A DNA stretch of 64,000 bases from positions 62,001 to 126,000 of the forward strand of contig NZ_CAMPKE010000006.1 in NCBI RefSeq assembly GCF_946887195.1, given 5' to 3'. This DNA comes from an uncultured Halomonas sp. GTDB lineage: Bacteria > Pseudomonadota > Gammaproteobacteria > Pseudomonadales > Halomonadaceae. Shown one piece after another: positions 55,784 through 64,000 of the stretch; position 1 is the stretch's first letter, and every line of letters starts with the position of its first letter. The notes under the pieces are model-generated. The model worked only from the letters and a program-made list of their open reading frames with translations, made no database searches and had not been told where the DNA came from. The translations under genes were made by a program, and so were the position numbers.

Positions 55784-56271
55784 TGGCGGTAACGTCCTCG
55801 CGTGGCCTGATGGCGATCTGGTTGAGCTTGCTACTGGCGCTGTGCCTGCAGGTCATGCCACTCCCCGATGGCTGGTTGATATGGCGTCCGGAATGGCTGG
55901 GGCTGACGCTGATCTACTGGTGCGTTTCTACCCCGCAGCGGGTCGGCGTGTTTCACGGTTTCGTGCTGGGCTTGCTGCTCGATCTGATCGAGGGCTCGCC
56001 GCTGGGTCAGAACGCGCTGATGCTGTCGCTGTTGGCTTACCTCTCGTTACTCGTTTATCAACGCATGCGTGCCTATGCGCTGGTGCAGCAGGCGGTGCTG
56101 GTGTTCGTACTGTTGGGGATCGCCCAATTGACCGAGCAGTGGCTGCGTACCATTTTCGGCCCGTTTTCCATTAGCCTGGCCTTCCTGCTGCCGGCGCTGA
56201 TCGGTGCGGTACTCTGGCCCTGGTTCTTCACGTTGCTGCAGGCGATGCGCCGGCGCTTGAATATCGCCTGA
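55783..56271 (+). CDS. mreD: Rod shape-determining protein MreD
   Basis: MreD is the polytopic partner of MreC. The 162-residue protein has about five hydrophobic helices and the family segments PLPDGWLIWRPEWLGLTLIYWC and VGVFHGFVLGLLLDLIEGSPLGQNALMLSLLAYLSLLVYQR. It begins on the last base of the mreC stop. Maf follows after 36 bases. Confidence 0.93.
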   Translation: MAVTSSRGLMAIWLSLLLALCLQVMPLPDGWLIWRPEWLGLTLIYWCVSTPQRVGVFHGFVLGLLLDLIEGSPLGQNALMLSLLAYLSLLVYQRMRAYALVQQAVLVFVLLGIAQLTEQWLRTIFGPFSISLAFLLPALIGAVLWPWFFTLLQAMRRRLNIA

Positions 56272-56307
56272 ATGTCTCAAGCACACTCCATTCGACGAGG
56301 AAGGTGA

Positions 56308-56904
56308 ATGTCCGCCACGTTACGTCTCGCGTCGGCCTCGCCACGCCGCCGTGAACTGCTGGCCTCGATCGGTTTCGATGAGTCCGCTATCGAGATAGCG
56401 CCCGCCGATATCGATGAAACGCCACGCAGTGGCGAAACTCCCCAGGCTTATGTCACCCGGCTGGCACGTGCCAAGGCCGAGGCGGGTGCCGTGGGTAGCT
56501 GCCTGCCAACGCTGGGTTCGGATACCGCGGTAACGCTCGATGGTCGCATTCTCGGCAAACCGGAAAATCGCGAGCATGCGCGGGCCATGCTCATGGCGCT
56601 ATCCGGCCGAACGCACGAGGTGCTGACTGCCGTGGCCATCACTGGCCCGCGCGGCATGCTCGATGCCTGCGTCTCGACGCGGGTCGTCATGCGCGAAATC
56701 GGGAAGCCCGAGACCGATGCCTACTGGGCGACCGGCGAGCCCATCGACAAGGCCGGCGGTTATGCCATCCAGGGTCGGGCGGCGATCTTCGTCGAACGCA
56801 TCGAGGGTAGCCATTCCGCGGTGGTGGGCCTGCCACTCTTCGAGACCGCCGATCTGCTGCGGCGCCAAGGCGTTCCGTTATGGCCGACCGTGGCTGTGTC
56901 ATAA
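56308..56904 (+). CDS. maf: Maf-family nucleoside triphosphate pyrophosphatase
   Basis: The 198-residue protein matches the YhdE-type Maf proteins, which hydrolyse dTTP, UTP and modified pyrimidine nucleotides. Landmarks are [19 protein letters not shown] at the N terminus, [12 protein letters not shown], the metal-binding [30 protein letters not shown] and [35 protein letters not shown] precedes the start. The order mreBCD-maf-rng is conserved in gammaproteobacteria. Confidence 0.94.
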   Translation: MSATLRLASASPRRRELLASIGFDESAIEIAPADIDETPRSGETPQAYVTRLARAKAEAGAVGSCLPTLGSDTAVTLDGRILGKPENREHARAMLMALSGRTHEVLTAVAITGPRGMLDACVSTRVVMREIGKPETDAYWATGEPIDKAGGYAIQGRAAIFVERIEGSHSAVVGLPLFETADLLRRQGVPLWPTVAVS

Positions 56905-56933
56905 TCCTCTCATGACTCTTACAAGGACTGCGC

Positions 56934-58397
56934 ATGAGCGGTGAAGTACTGATCAACCTGACCCCGATGGAAACTCGCGTGGCGGTGGTCGAGAACGGCG
57001 TGCTGCAGGAGGCCTTCATCGAGCGCAGCCGGCGCCGGGGCATTGTCGGCAATATCTACAAGGGGCGGGTTGCGCGGGTGCTGCCGGGCATGCAGGCCGC
57101 CTTCATCGATGTGGGACTCGAGCGTGCCGCTTTCATTCATGCCCATGAAGTGATGCCGCCCAATACGCCCAGCGATGAGCAGGTATCGATCAGCCATCTC
57201 CTGCATGAAGGACAGCCGTTGGTCGTGCAGGTCACCAAGGACCCGATCGGTTCCAAGGGCGCGCGGTTGACGACGCACCTGTCGGTGCCCTCGCGCTATC
57301 TGGTCTATATGCCGGACTCGCCCCACACCGGCGTTTCTCAGCGTATCGAGGATGAAGACGAGCGCGAACGGCTACGGGCGATGGTCGAGGAGTGCCTTAC
57401 CGAGAGTGGGCAGGACATTCCCGGTGGCTTCATCATCCGTACCGCCGCCGAGGGCGTGGGCAAGGAGGAATTGCTCACCGATATCCAGTTCCTGCTGAGA
57501 TTGTGGCGCAAGGTCGGCGAGCGCAAGCTCAATGCGCCGGCGCCGAGCCGCATCTACGATGACCTGCCGCTATTCATCCGCACGCTGCGCGACGTCATGC
57601 GCGACGACATCGAGAAAGTGCGCATCGACTCGCGCGAAAATTACCTGAAGCTGGTCGAATTCGCCGAGGAATTCATGCCCGGCGTGGTCGAGCGTATCGA
57701 GTACTATCCCGGCGAGCGCCCGATTTTCGACATGTTCAGTGTCGAGGATGAAATTCACAAGGCGCTGGGGCGCAAGGTGCAGCTCAAGTCGGGAGGGTAT
57801 CTGGTCATCGATCAGACCGAGGCGATGACCACCATTGACGTCAATACCGGCGGCTACGTCGGCCATCGCAATCTCGAGGAAACCATCTTCAAGACCAACC
57901 TCGAGGCCGCTACCGCGATCGCCCGCCAGCTACGCCTGCGCAATCTGGGCGGCATCATCATCATCGATTTCATCGATATGGAAGACACCGAGCATCGCCG
58001 CCAGGTGCTGCGGGTACTGGAAAAATCGCTGGAACGCGATCATGCCAAGAACAAGCTGACCGGGGTCACCGAGCTGGGGCTGGTGCAACTGACCCGCAAG
58101 CGCACTCGCGAGAGTCTCGAGCAGACGTTATGCGATGCCTGCCCGACCTGCCTGGGGCGCGGCACGCTGAAGACGCCGGAAACCATATGCTACGAAATAT
58201 TTCGCGAGATTCTGCGTGAAGAGCGCGCCTACAGCCCGGACACCTACATGGTGCTGGCGTCGCAGGCGGTGGTCGACCGCCTGCTCGATGAAGAGTCGGC
58301 GGCGGTGGCGGACCTGGAAGTCTTCATCGACAAGACCATCCGTTTTCAGGTCGAGGCGCACTACTCTCAGGAGCAGTACGATATCGTGCTGATGTAG
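56934..58397 (+). CDS. rng: Ribonuclease G
   Basis: RNase G is an RNase E-type endonuclease that matures 16S rRNA 5' ends and degrades some mRNAs. The 487-residue protein has an S1 domain (NIYKGRVARVLPGMQAAFIDVGLERAAFIH), the catalytic DNase I-like region (TIDVNTGGYVGHRNLEETIFKTNLEAATAIARQLRLRNLGGIIIIDFIDM) and the zinc-link cysteines in CDACPTCLGRG. It ends just before a palindromic repeat, beyond which yhdP begins. Confidence 0.95.
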   Translation: MSGEVLINLTPMETRVAVVENGVLQEAFIERSRRRGIVGNIYKGRVARVLPGMQAAFIDVGLERAAFIHAHEVMPPNTPSDEQVSISHLLHEGQPLVVQVTKDPIGSKGARLTTHLSVPSRYLVYMPDSPHTGVSQRIEDEDERERLRAMVEECLTESGQDIPGGFIIRTAAEGVGKEELLTDIQFLLRLWRKVGERKLNAPAPSRIYDDLPLFIRTLRDVMRDDIEKVRIDSRENYLKLVEFAEEFMPGVVERIEYYPGERPIFDMFSVEDEIHKALGRKVQLKSGGYLVIDQTEAMTTIDVNTGGYVGHRNLEETIFKTNLEAATAIARQLRLRNLGGIIIIDFIDMEDTEHRRQVLRVLEKSLERDHAKNKLTGVTELGLVQLTRKRTRESLEQTLCDACPTCLGRGTLKTPETICYEIFREILREERAYSPDTYMVLASQAVVDRLLDEESAAVADLEVFIDKTIRFQVEAHYSQEQYDIVLM

Positions 58398-58402
58398 GTA
58401 GT

Positions 58403-58543
58403 AAGTCCTTTACGAAAAGGCGGTGAGCGATGGCCAGACCAGGCAAAAATCGGGTAAATAGCGGAGTTTACTATTGTAAATGAGTATGTTTAGCCGATTT
58501 TTAACGCCGTATGGGCGAGCGCAGGCCGTTTTCGTAAGGACTT
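58403..58543. repeat. Palindromic intergenic repeat, copy R3, carrying the yhdP ribosome binding site
   Basis: The outer arms AAGTCCTTTACGAAAA (58403-58418) and TTTTCGTAAGGACTT (58529-58543) pair with one extra base. The core is that of copies R1 and R2, with an apical TTTAC-TATT-GTAAA hairpin. The left arm begins five bases after the rng stop. The right arm contains AAGGA, nine bases before the yhdP ATG, so folding would hide that ribosome binding site. Confidence 0.85.
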
Positions 58544-58549
58544 GAATTT

Positions 58550-61500
58550 ATGAGCCCGTTTCGTATCGTACTACGCTGGGTGCTGACACTGCTTGCCATG
58601 GGGCTCGTGTTGTTGGCGCTGCTGGTTTGCGGTTTGCGCTTCGCGGCCGATCGAACCGATACGCTGCGCGATGACATCAGCGCCATGCTGGCCCGTCAGT
58701 TCAATGCGACGATGCGCGTCGAGACGATCGAAGGCGACGTTCGCGGGCTCGATCCGGTGCTGACTATCGACGAATTGCAACTGACGGGGCAGGCGGGCGT
58801 CGATAGCGTGCCTCTGCTCGATATCGAACGCGTCGATCTGCGACTCGATACCAGCGCCTCGCTGCGGGCCTGGTTTCCCATCTTCAGTCGTGCCCGGGTG
58901 CGTGAAGCCACCCTGCATCTTTACCAGCAGAGCGACGGTAGCTGGCATTGGCCGCAGCCGGCCGAGCTGCCCCCCGAGCTGGTTCCTGAATCGCAATTCG
59001 ACCTGAAACGTCTCGATTTCTGGATCGGCGTTCTGCTGCGGCAGCGCGCGATGGTCGATGAGTTGCGCCTGGTGCTGCATGGCATCGACGATGACGTCAC
59101 GCTGGTAGCGCCACGGATATTGATGGTCGGCACGCCCGAGCGGGCGCATGTCGAAGGTCGGTTGTTCATTGAGGGTGCCGATGAGCATGCGTTACGGGCC
59201 GTGCTGGAGATCACGCCTGGTGCGGGTGGTGCGGATGACTTCGATGCCCGGTTGCAGGCGCATGTGAATCTGGACAGTCTCGCACGGCTGAGCCGCCTGC
59301 TGACCGAAAGATTGCCGGTGAAGGTGGCCGATGTGTCTGGCGAAGCCGAGATATGGGGACGCTGGCACCGAGGCCAGCTGGTGGATGCGCGGGCACGTCT
59401 TTCGATCCCTGGGCTGAAACTATCCAGTGCCGATGGCCCGCTGGTCCTGACCGATGTCGGCGCCAGGGGGCAGTGGCTGCGTGGCGAGCAGGACACCTGG
59501 CAGGCCTGGATCAACGATCTCTCGCTGCATAGCGAAGCCATCCCGACATCGCCGTTACCGGAGCGCCTGTATTTCGAGGGCGACGAGCGCGGCTGGCAGG
59601 CGCGCAGCACACCCATCGATCTCGCTGTGGTGACGGCGTGGAGTCAGCAGTTGCCGTTACCTGAATCGCTGCGTCAGACGCTCGGCACGCTGGCCCCCCA
59701 AGGGTCGATCGAGGGGCTCTCCATGGGTCGGCGGCATGGCCAGTGGCAGGCCAGAGCGGCCCTGCAGGACGTTGCGGTATCGCCCTGGCATGAGATTCCC
59801 GGCGGTGGGCCGCTGGATGCCTGGGTCGAGGTACATGGTCGTCAAGGGCATGTGCGCTTCGTTGGCCAGTCGGGCATGCAACTGGCATTCCCCGAGATTT
59901 ACGCCGCGCCCATGATATTGGACTGGGCCTCCGGCGAGGTGAGTTGGGCACTTGACGATACCCGCGATGCGTTCAGCGTGACCGGTGAGCGGTTGAAGGC
60001 GATCTGGCGCGGTGCCCAGGTGGAGGGCGGCTTTCGCTTCGCTTCGGCGAGTGGCGCTGCGACCGCAGGCTCGGGCCATGACGAGAGCGGCAAATTCGCG
60101 CTGAACCTGGACATGCGCGACGTGAATGCGATCGATACGCCGCTGATGGATTGGCTGCCGGTCAACGTTCTCGATGAAGAGCTGCGTAAATGGCTGGCTG
60201 GCGGTATCGCCGGCCGAGTGCCGCATGGCTCCTTGCATTTTGAGCAGACCCTGGACGGCGACGACGATAGCGCGGCTGACGAGTCGGGCGAGGCGAACGA
60301 AGCCAACGGCGCAACCGAGGGCGAATCCGAACAAGACGAGTTCGATGGTGAACTGCGACTCGCCCTCGAGATCGAAGACGGAACGCTCACCTACGACCCC
60401 GAGTGGCCGGCACTGGAGCGTGTCAGCGGTCGGCTGGAACTGAATAATGAGACCCTGCATGCCACGGTAGACCATGCCGAAACGCTCGGCTTGGCCAGCG
60501 AGGGGACCGAGGTTGCGCTGGAAAACGACGTGCTGGATATCGCCGGTCCGGTGCAGGGGCCGACCCAGGGGCTGTTGCGCTTTCTCGCCGCCGCACCCAT
60601 CGATGGCATGGATACCTTCGCGCAGTGGCAGAGCGAAGGCACCGTCGCCGGTCAATTAGCGGTGGTCGTGCCGATGGACGACGCCGAAGCACTCGAAGTG
60701 GATGTCCAGGCCAGCGTCGATGCGCCAAGCCTGCTGTTCTCACAGCTCGATTTGACCTTGGGCAACGTCAATGGCGCGCTGCATTACCGCCATGCCCAGG
60801 ATACCGATTTCCTGACCGGAGAATTGGGTGCACGTGCCTTCGATGGCCCGCTATTGGCGCGCTTCGATGTAGGCGGCGAGGGCATTTCATTCGAAGGCCG
60901 CGCCTTGGCGCGTGGCCTGCTGCAGTGGGCTGGCATGACGCAGCTCGATGGCTTGCTGAACGGCTACTTTCCCTACTCGGCGCAACTGGATCTGGAAGGC
61001 GAGGAACCGCAGCTCAGCGTCGATAGCGATTTGCAGGGCTTGGCGATTTCGTTGCCGCCACCATTCGGCAAGCGTCTCGATGAGAAGGTGGCGCTACGTA
61101 TCGATGCAACGCCGGGACAGCAACTGGCGGTCGAACTCAGCGACCGGCTACGCCTGCGTTGGCGATCGTTGGGGCCGGCTGCGGGGCAAGGGCAGGGTCA
61201 GATATGGCTGGAGCGCTGGCCCGAGTCGGCGCAGTGGCCGGGCGATCGGGGCTGGATTGTCACCTGGCGCACGCCACGCCTCTATCTGGGCCGCTGGAAG
61301 AGCACGTTGGCAGCGCTGGGCGAGTCGCCTGGCAATTCGGCGGCAGCGGCTTCCCCCGGGCTGATCGCGCAGCCGGGTGCAGCACTGCCGGAACTGCAGC
61401 GAGTGTCGATCAGTACCGACTGCCTGCATTTCAGACAGCGCTGCCTGGGTTCGTTAGAGGCCAACGCCAGCCCGTTGGTCGATGGCTGGCAGCTTGCCCT

Positions 61501-62491
61501 TGCCGGTACCCTGGTGCAGGGTCAGGCCAGCTACCGTCCCGGCCTTGAGATACCCTTGGATATCGATCTGGCGCGATTGAATCTGGATACACTGATGCCG
61601 GAAACGACGCAGATGCCGGAGCTGGCCGAGGCGATCGCCACCGCGCCGGAACCCACGGCATTGCCCGGTTGGCTCGATAAGGTGCCCGATGGCGAGATCA
61701 CCATCGACACCCTGCTGCACCAGGGACGCCGCCTGGGCCCGCTGCTCGCCAATTGGCAGGCCTCGTCGCAACGCCTGCGTGTGGCGCCGCTCGCGCTGAC
61801 GCTGGGCGAGGTGACGGCGGCGGGTGAGCTGGTTTGGGAGGCCTCGGGACCGCAGGCCAGCCTGACTCGCTCGCGCCTGTCGCTGACCGGCGGCGACCTG
61901 GGCTCGGCGCTGGCGGCGCTCGACCAACCGGTGGCGATCCGCAGCGCCACGACCCGGATCGATTCGCAACTGGCCTGGCCTGGCACGCCCTGGCAGTTTG
62001 CACTGGAGCGCTCGCGGGGCAGCATCGAGGCAGCGCTCGACGATGGCCGTTTCGTGACGCTCGATTCACCCTCGGCACGATTGATCGGACTGCTCAACGT
62101 CGACAACCTGCTGCGCCGGCTGCGTCTGGATTTTTCCGATGTGACCGGCGAGGGAACCGCCTTCGACAGTGTCAGGGGCGAGGCGACGTTGTATGGTGGA
62201 CGTCTGGAAACGCGTGGGCCGGTTGAAATCGATGGGCCGTCCACCCAATTTACTCTCAATGGCAGCGTCGATCTTGCCGCTCGGCGTCTGGACATGCTGC
62301 TGGGAATCACCGTGCCGGTCAGCCAGAATCTACCCTTGGCCGCGGTTCTCGTGGGCGCGCCCTATGTCGGTGGCGCCCTGTTTCTCGCCGATAAGCTATT
62401 CGGCGGCTGGCTAGATAAGGTCACGCGAATTCACTACCGCGTGCAGGGTCCATGGACCTCGCCGCAAATTACTCTGGAAGATGCCGAATGA
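58550..62491 (+). CDS. yhdP: YhdP family AsmA-like envelope protein
   Basis: YhdP is a very long AsmA-like protein with an N-terminal membrane helix and a periplasmic beta-rich body. It is implicated in moving phospholipids to the outer membrane together with TamB and YdbH. The 1313-residue product has an N-terminal helix (about residues 7-30) and the C-terminal YhdP segment [40 protein letters not shown]. An acidic, low-complexity insertion is seen near residues 568-600 ([18 protein letters not shown] and onward). It sits between rng and tldD as in Pseudomonas and E. coli, and overlaps tldD by four bases. Confidence 0.92.
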   Translation: MSPFRIVLRWVLTLLAMGLVLLALLVCGLRFAADRTDTLRDDISAMLARQFNATMRVETIEGDVRGLDPVLTIDELQLTGQAGVDSVPLLDIERVDLRLDTSASLRAWFPIFSRARVREATLHLYQQSDGSWHWPQPAELPPELVPESQFDLKRLDFWIGVLLRQRAMVDELRLVLHGIDDDVTLVAPRILMVGTPERAHVEGRLFIEGADEHALRAVLEITPGAGGADDFDARLQAHVNLDSLARLSRLLTERLPVKVADVSGEAEIWGRWHRGQLVDARARLSIPGLKLSSADGPLVLTDVGARGQWLRGEQDTWQAWINDLSLHSEAIPTSPLPERLYFEGDERGWQARSTPIDLAVVTAWSQQLPLPESLRQTLGTLAPQGSIEGLSMGRRHGQWQARAALQDVAVSPWHEIPGGGPLDAWVEVHGRQGHVRFVGQSGMQLAFPEIYAAPMILDWASGEVSWALDDTRDAFSVTGERLKAIWRGAQVEGGFRFASASGAATAGSGHDESGKFALNLDMRDVNAIDTPLMDWLPVNVLDEELRKWLAGGIAGRVPHGSLHFEQTLDGDDDSAADESGEANEANGATEGESEQDEFDGELRLALEIEDGTLTYDPEWPALERVSGRLELNNETLHATVDHAETLGLASEGTEVALENDVLDIAGPVQGPTQGLLRFLAAAPIDGMDTFAQWQSEGTVAGQLAVVVPMDDAEALEVDVQASVDAPSLLFSQLDLTLGNVNGALHYRHAQDTDFLTGELGARAFDGPLLARFDVGGEGISFEGRALARGLLQWAGMTQLDGLLNGYFPYSAQLDLEGEEPQLSVDSDLQGLAISLPPPFGKRLDEKVALRIDATPGQQLAVELSDRLRLRWRSLGPAAGQGQGQIWLERWPESAQWPGDRGWIVTWRTPRLYLGRWKSTLAALGESPGNSAAAASPGLIAQPGAALPELQRVSISTDCLHFRQRCLGSLEANASPLVDGWQLALAGTLVQGQASYRPGLEIPLDIDLARLNLDTLMPETTQMPELAEAIATAPEPTALPGWLDKVPDGEITIDTLLHQGRRLGPLLANWQASSQRLRVAPLALTLGEVTAAGELVWEASGPQASLTRSRLSLTGGDLGSALAALDQPVAIRSATTRIDSQLAWPGTPWQFALERSRGSIEAALDDGRFVTLDSPSARLIGLLNVDNLLRRLRLDFSDVTGEGTAFDSVRGEATLYGGRLETRGPVEIDGPSTQFTLNGSVDLAARRLDMLLGITVPVSQNLPLAAVLVGAPYVGGALFLADKLFGGWLDKVTRIHYRVQGPWTSPQITLEDAE

Positions 62492-63942
62492 CGCCACTCT
62501 CCCAATCGCCTCTCGACGAGGCCATCGCCACTTTGCTGGCGCCTGGCGGGTTGGATGCCGAGGCGCTGGAACCCGGTCTGGGTCATGCACTCGGCGCGGG
62601 TATCGATTATGCCGATCTCTATTTCCAGCGTAGCTGGCACGAGAGCTGGGTACTCGAGGACGGTGAAGTCAAGGACGCCAGTTACAGTATCGATGGCGGT
62701 GTTGGCGTGCGCGCGTTGGCCGGCGAGAAGACCGGCTTTGCCTATTCCAACCAGATTACCGCCGAGGCACTGGCCGAGACGGGCAGCACCGCTGCGAGTA
62801 TCGCACGCAGTGGCACGCGGCTGGCACTGGCCACGCCGCGCTCGACGCCGGCGGCACTGCGCTATGCCGGTGTCGATCCGCTCTCGGGGCTATCCGCCGA
62901 GGACAAGATCGCCCTGCTCAAGCAGGCCGATCGCGTGGCGCGGGCGGCCGATCCCGCAGTCGCGCAGGTCAGCGCCTCGCTCACCGGGGTTCACGAAGTC
63001 GTGCTGGTGCGAGCCAGCGATGGCACCCTGGCGGCGGACATTCGCCCACTGGTGCGCTTCAATGTCAGCGTGATCGTCTCCAGGAATGGACGCCGCGAAC
63101 GCGGTAGCGCCGGCGGCGGCGGGCGCTATGCGATGTCACGGCTGCGCGACGATAATGTCGCCGAGCGCTTCGCCAGGGAGGCCGTGCGCCAGGCCCTGGT
63201 CAACCTCGAGGCGGTCGACGCCCCGGCCGGTCAGATGCCGGTGGTGCTGGGCTCGGGTTGGCCGGGTATTCTGCTGCACGAGGCGGTCGGACATGGACTC
63301 GAGGGCGATTTCAATCGCAAGGGTAGTTCGGCGTTCGCCGGTCGTATGGGCCAGCGGGTCGCATCGCCTGGCGTCACCGTGGTCGACGATGCGACCCTGG
63401 CCGATCGGCGTGGCTCGATGACCATCGACGACGAAGGCACGCCGGGTGCCTACACGCCGCTGATCGAAGACGGCATTCTCACCGGTTACATGCAGGACAA
63501 GCTGAATGCACGCTTGATGGGCATGGCGCCCACCGGTAATGCGCGTCGCGAGTCCTACGCGCACCTGCCGATGCCACGCATGACCAATACCTATATGCTA
63601 GCCGGTCAGGACGAGCCCGAGGACATCATCAGGAGCGTCAAACGCGGCATATACGCGGTCAGCTTCGGCGGCGGGCAGGTCGATATCACCTCGGGCAAGT
63701 TCGTATTTTCCGCCAGCGAGGCCTATCTGATCGAAGACGGGCGCGTCACCTCGCCGGTCAAGGGCGCGACGTTGATCGGCAACGGCCCTGAAGCGATGGG
63801 GCGCGTCTCGATGATCGGCCATGACATGGCGCTGGATACCGGCATCGGCGTATGCGGCAAGGAGGGCCAGGGCGTGCCGGTGGGTGTGGGGCAGCCGACG
63901 CTGAAGCTCGATGAACTCACCGTCGGCGGCACACAGTCATAA
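62488..63942 (+). CDS. tldD: Metalloprotease TldD
   Basis: TldD, with PmbA (TldE), forms a zinc protease that processes ribosomally made peptides and the CcdA antitoxin. The 484-residue protein has the HExxxH zinc motif in [23 protein letters not shown] and the later family segments [55 protein letters not shown] and the metal-binding cysteine in [21 protein letters not shown]. The start at 62488 overlaps the yhdP stop. A darP-like gene follows on the other strand. Confidence 0.95.
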   Translation: MTPLSQSPLDEAIATLLAPGGLDAEALEPGLGHALGAGIDYADLYFQRSWHESWVLEDGEVKDASYSIDGGVGVRALAGEKTGFAYSNQITAEALAETGSTAASIARSGTRLALATPRSTPAALRYAGVDPLSGLSAEDKIALLKQADRVARAADPAVAQVSASLTGVHEVVLVRASDGTLAADIRPLVRFNVSVIVSRNGRRERGSAGGGGRYAMSRLRDDNVAERFAREAVRQALVNLEAVDAPAGQMPVVLGSGWPGILLHEAVGHGLEGDFNRKGSSAFAGRMGQRVASPGVTVVDDATLADRRGSMTIDDEGTPGAYTPLIEDGILTGYMQDKLNARLMGMAPTGNARRESYAHLPMPRMTNTYMLAGQDEPEDIIRSVKRGIYAVSFGGGQVDITSGKFVFSASEAYLIEDGRVTSPVKGATLIGNGPEAMGRVSMIGHDMALDTGIGVCGKEGQGVPVGVGQPTLKLDELTVGGTQS

Positions 63943-63952
63943 CGGCTTACGG

Positions 63953-64000
63953 CTAGAGCCCGGCGGTATCGCGGATCAGCTTGAACAATTTACGGGCGCT
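63953..64000 (-). CDS. C-terminal fragment, probable ribosome-associated protein DarP (YjgA)
   Basis: Only the last 15 codons and the TAG stop are inside the window (ending SARKLFKLIRDTAGL). In many gammaproteobacteria a darP (yjgA) gene lies next to tldD and precedes pmbA, and its C terminus has a similar ARxLFxxIR pattern. The call rests mainly on this gene order. Confidence 0.45.
   Translation of the reverse strand, partial: SARKLFKLIRDTAGL

Overview
The window reads as ordinary chromosome from a moderately GC-rich marine or halophilic gammaproteobacterium, most likely a member of the Halomonadaceae (Halomonas or a close relative). The reasons are a Na+-translocating NQR locus with apbE and nqrM, Pseudomonas/Halomonas-type gene order (exbBD-msbA-lpxK-trm112-kdsB-murB; ychF-pth-rplY-prs-ispE-lolB; hemA-prfA-prmC; gatCAB opposite mreBCD-maf-rng-yhdP-tldD), acidic protein segments, and a large polyamine catabolism region. 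The genus is an inference; no rRNA is present.

Layout. 0-4.2 kb: end of the Na+-NQR operon (nqrF, partial; apbE; nqrM), soluble transhydrogenase sthA and a small YrhK-like membrane protein. 4.2-8.4 kb, minus strand: a Tus-family replication terminator protein, trhO, and aguB-aguA, which turn agmatine into putrescine. 8.6-13.5 kb: a LolC/E-type permease with lolD, a DUF2062 protein and comEC. 13.8-19.8 kb: a tightly overlapping envelope operon (exbB, exbD, msbA, lpxK, a Trm112-like gene, kdsB, murB). 19.9-27 kb, minus strand: tRNA-Met, ychF, pth, rplY, prs, ispE, lolB and a TPR lipoprotein. 27.2-31.9 kb: hemA-prfA-prmC, an Lrp regulator and moeB.

31.9-50.1 kb is a putrescine region: a LysR regulator, a PuuB-like oxidase, a PotABCD-type uptake system, a glutamine synthetase-like ligase, puuB, puuA, puuD, spuC, puuC and puuR. 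Together with aguAB it encodes agmatine to putrescine, uptake, and two parallel breakdown routes: gamma-glutamylation (PuuABCD) and direct transamination (SpuC). A PAAR-domain effector with a small, A/T-rich membrane gene overlapping its 3' end sits inside this region between puuC and puuR, and looks like a type VI secretion effector-immunity module. 50.1-64 kb: gatCAB (minus) and mreBCD-maf-rng-yhdP-tldD (plus), ending in a fragment of a probable darP.

Two families of non-coding repeats stand out. One is a 172-bp element present twice, with terminal inverted repeats and a different 9-10 bp direct repeat flanking each copy, so it behaves like a MITE. The other is a 124-141 bp palindromic element present three times, each copy directly next to a stop codon. 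Its outermost arms differ between loci but pair within a locus; in one copy an arm contains the ribosome binding site of yhdP. No CRISPR array, rRNA gene, transposase gene or prophage is visible.
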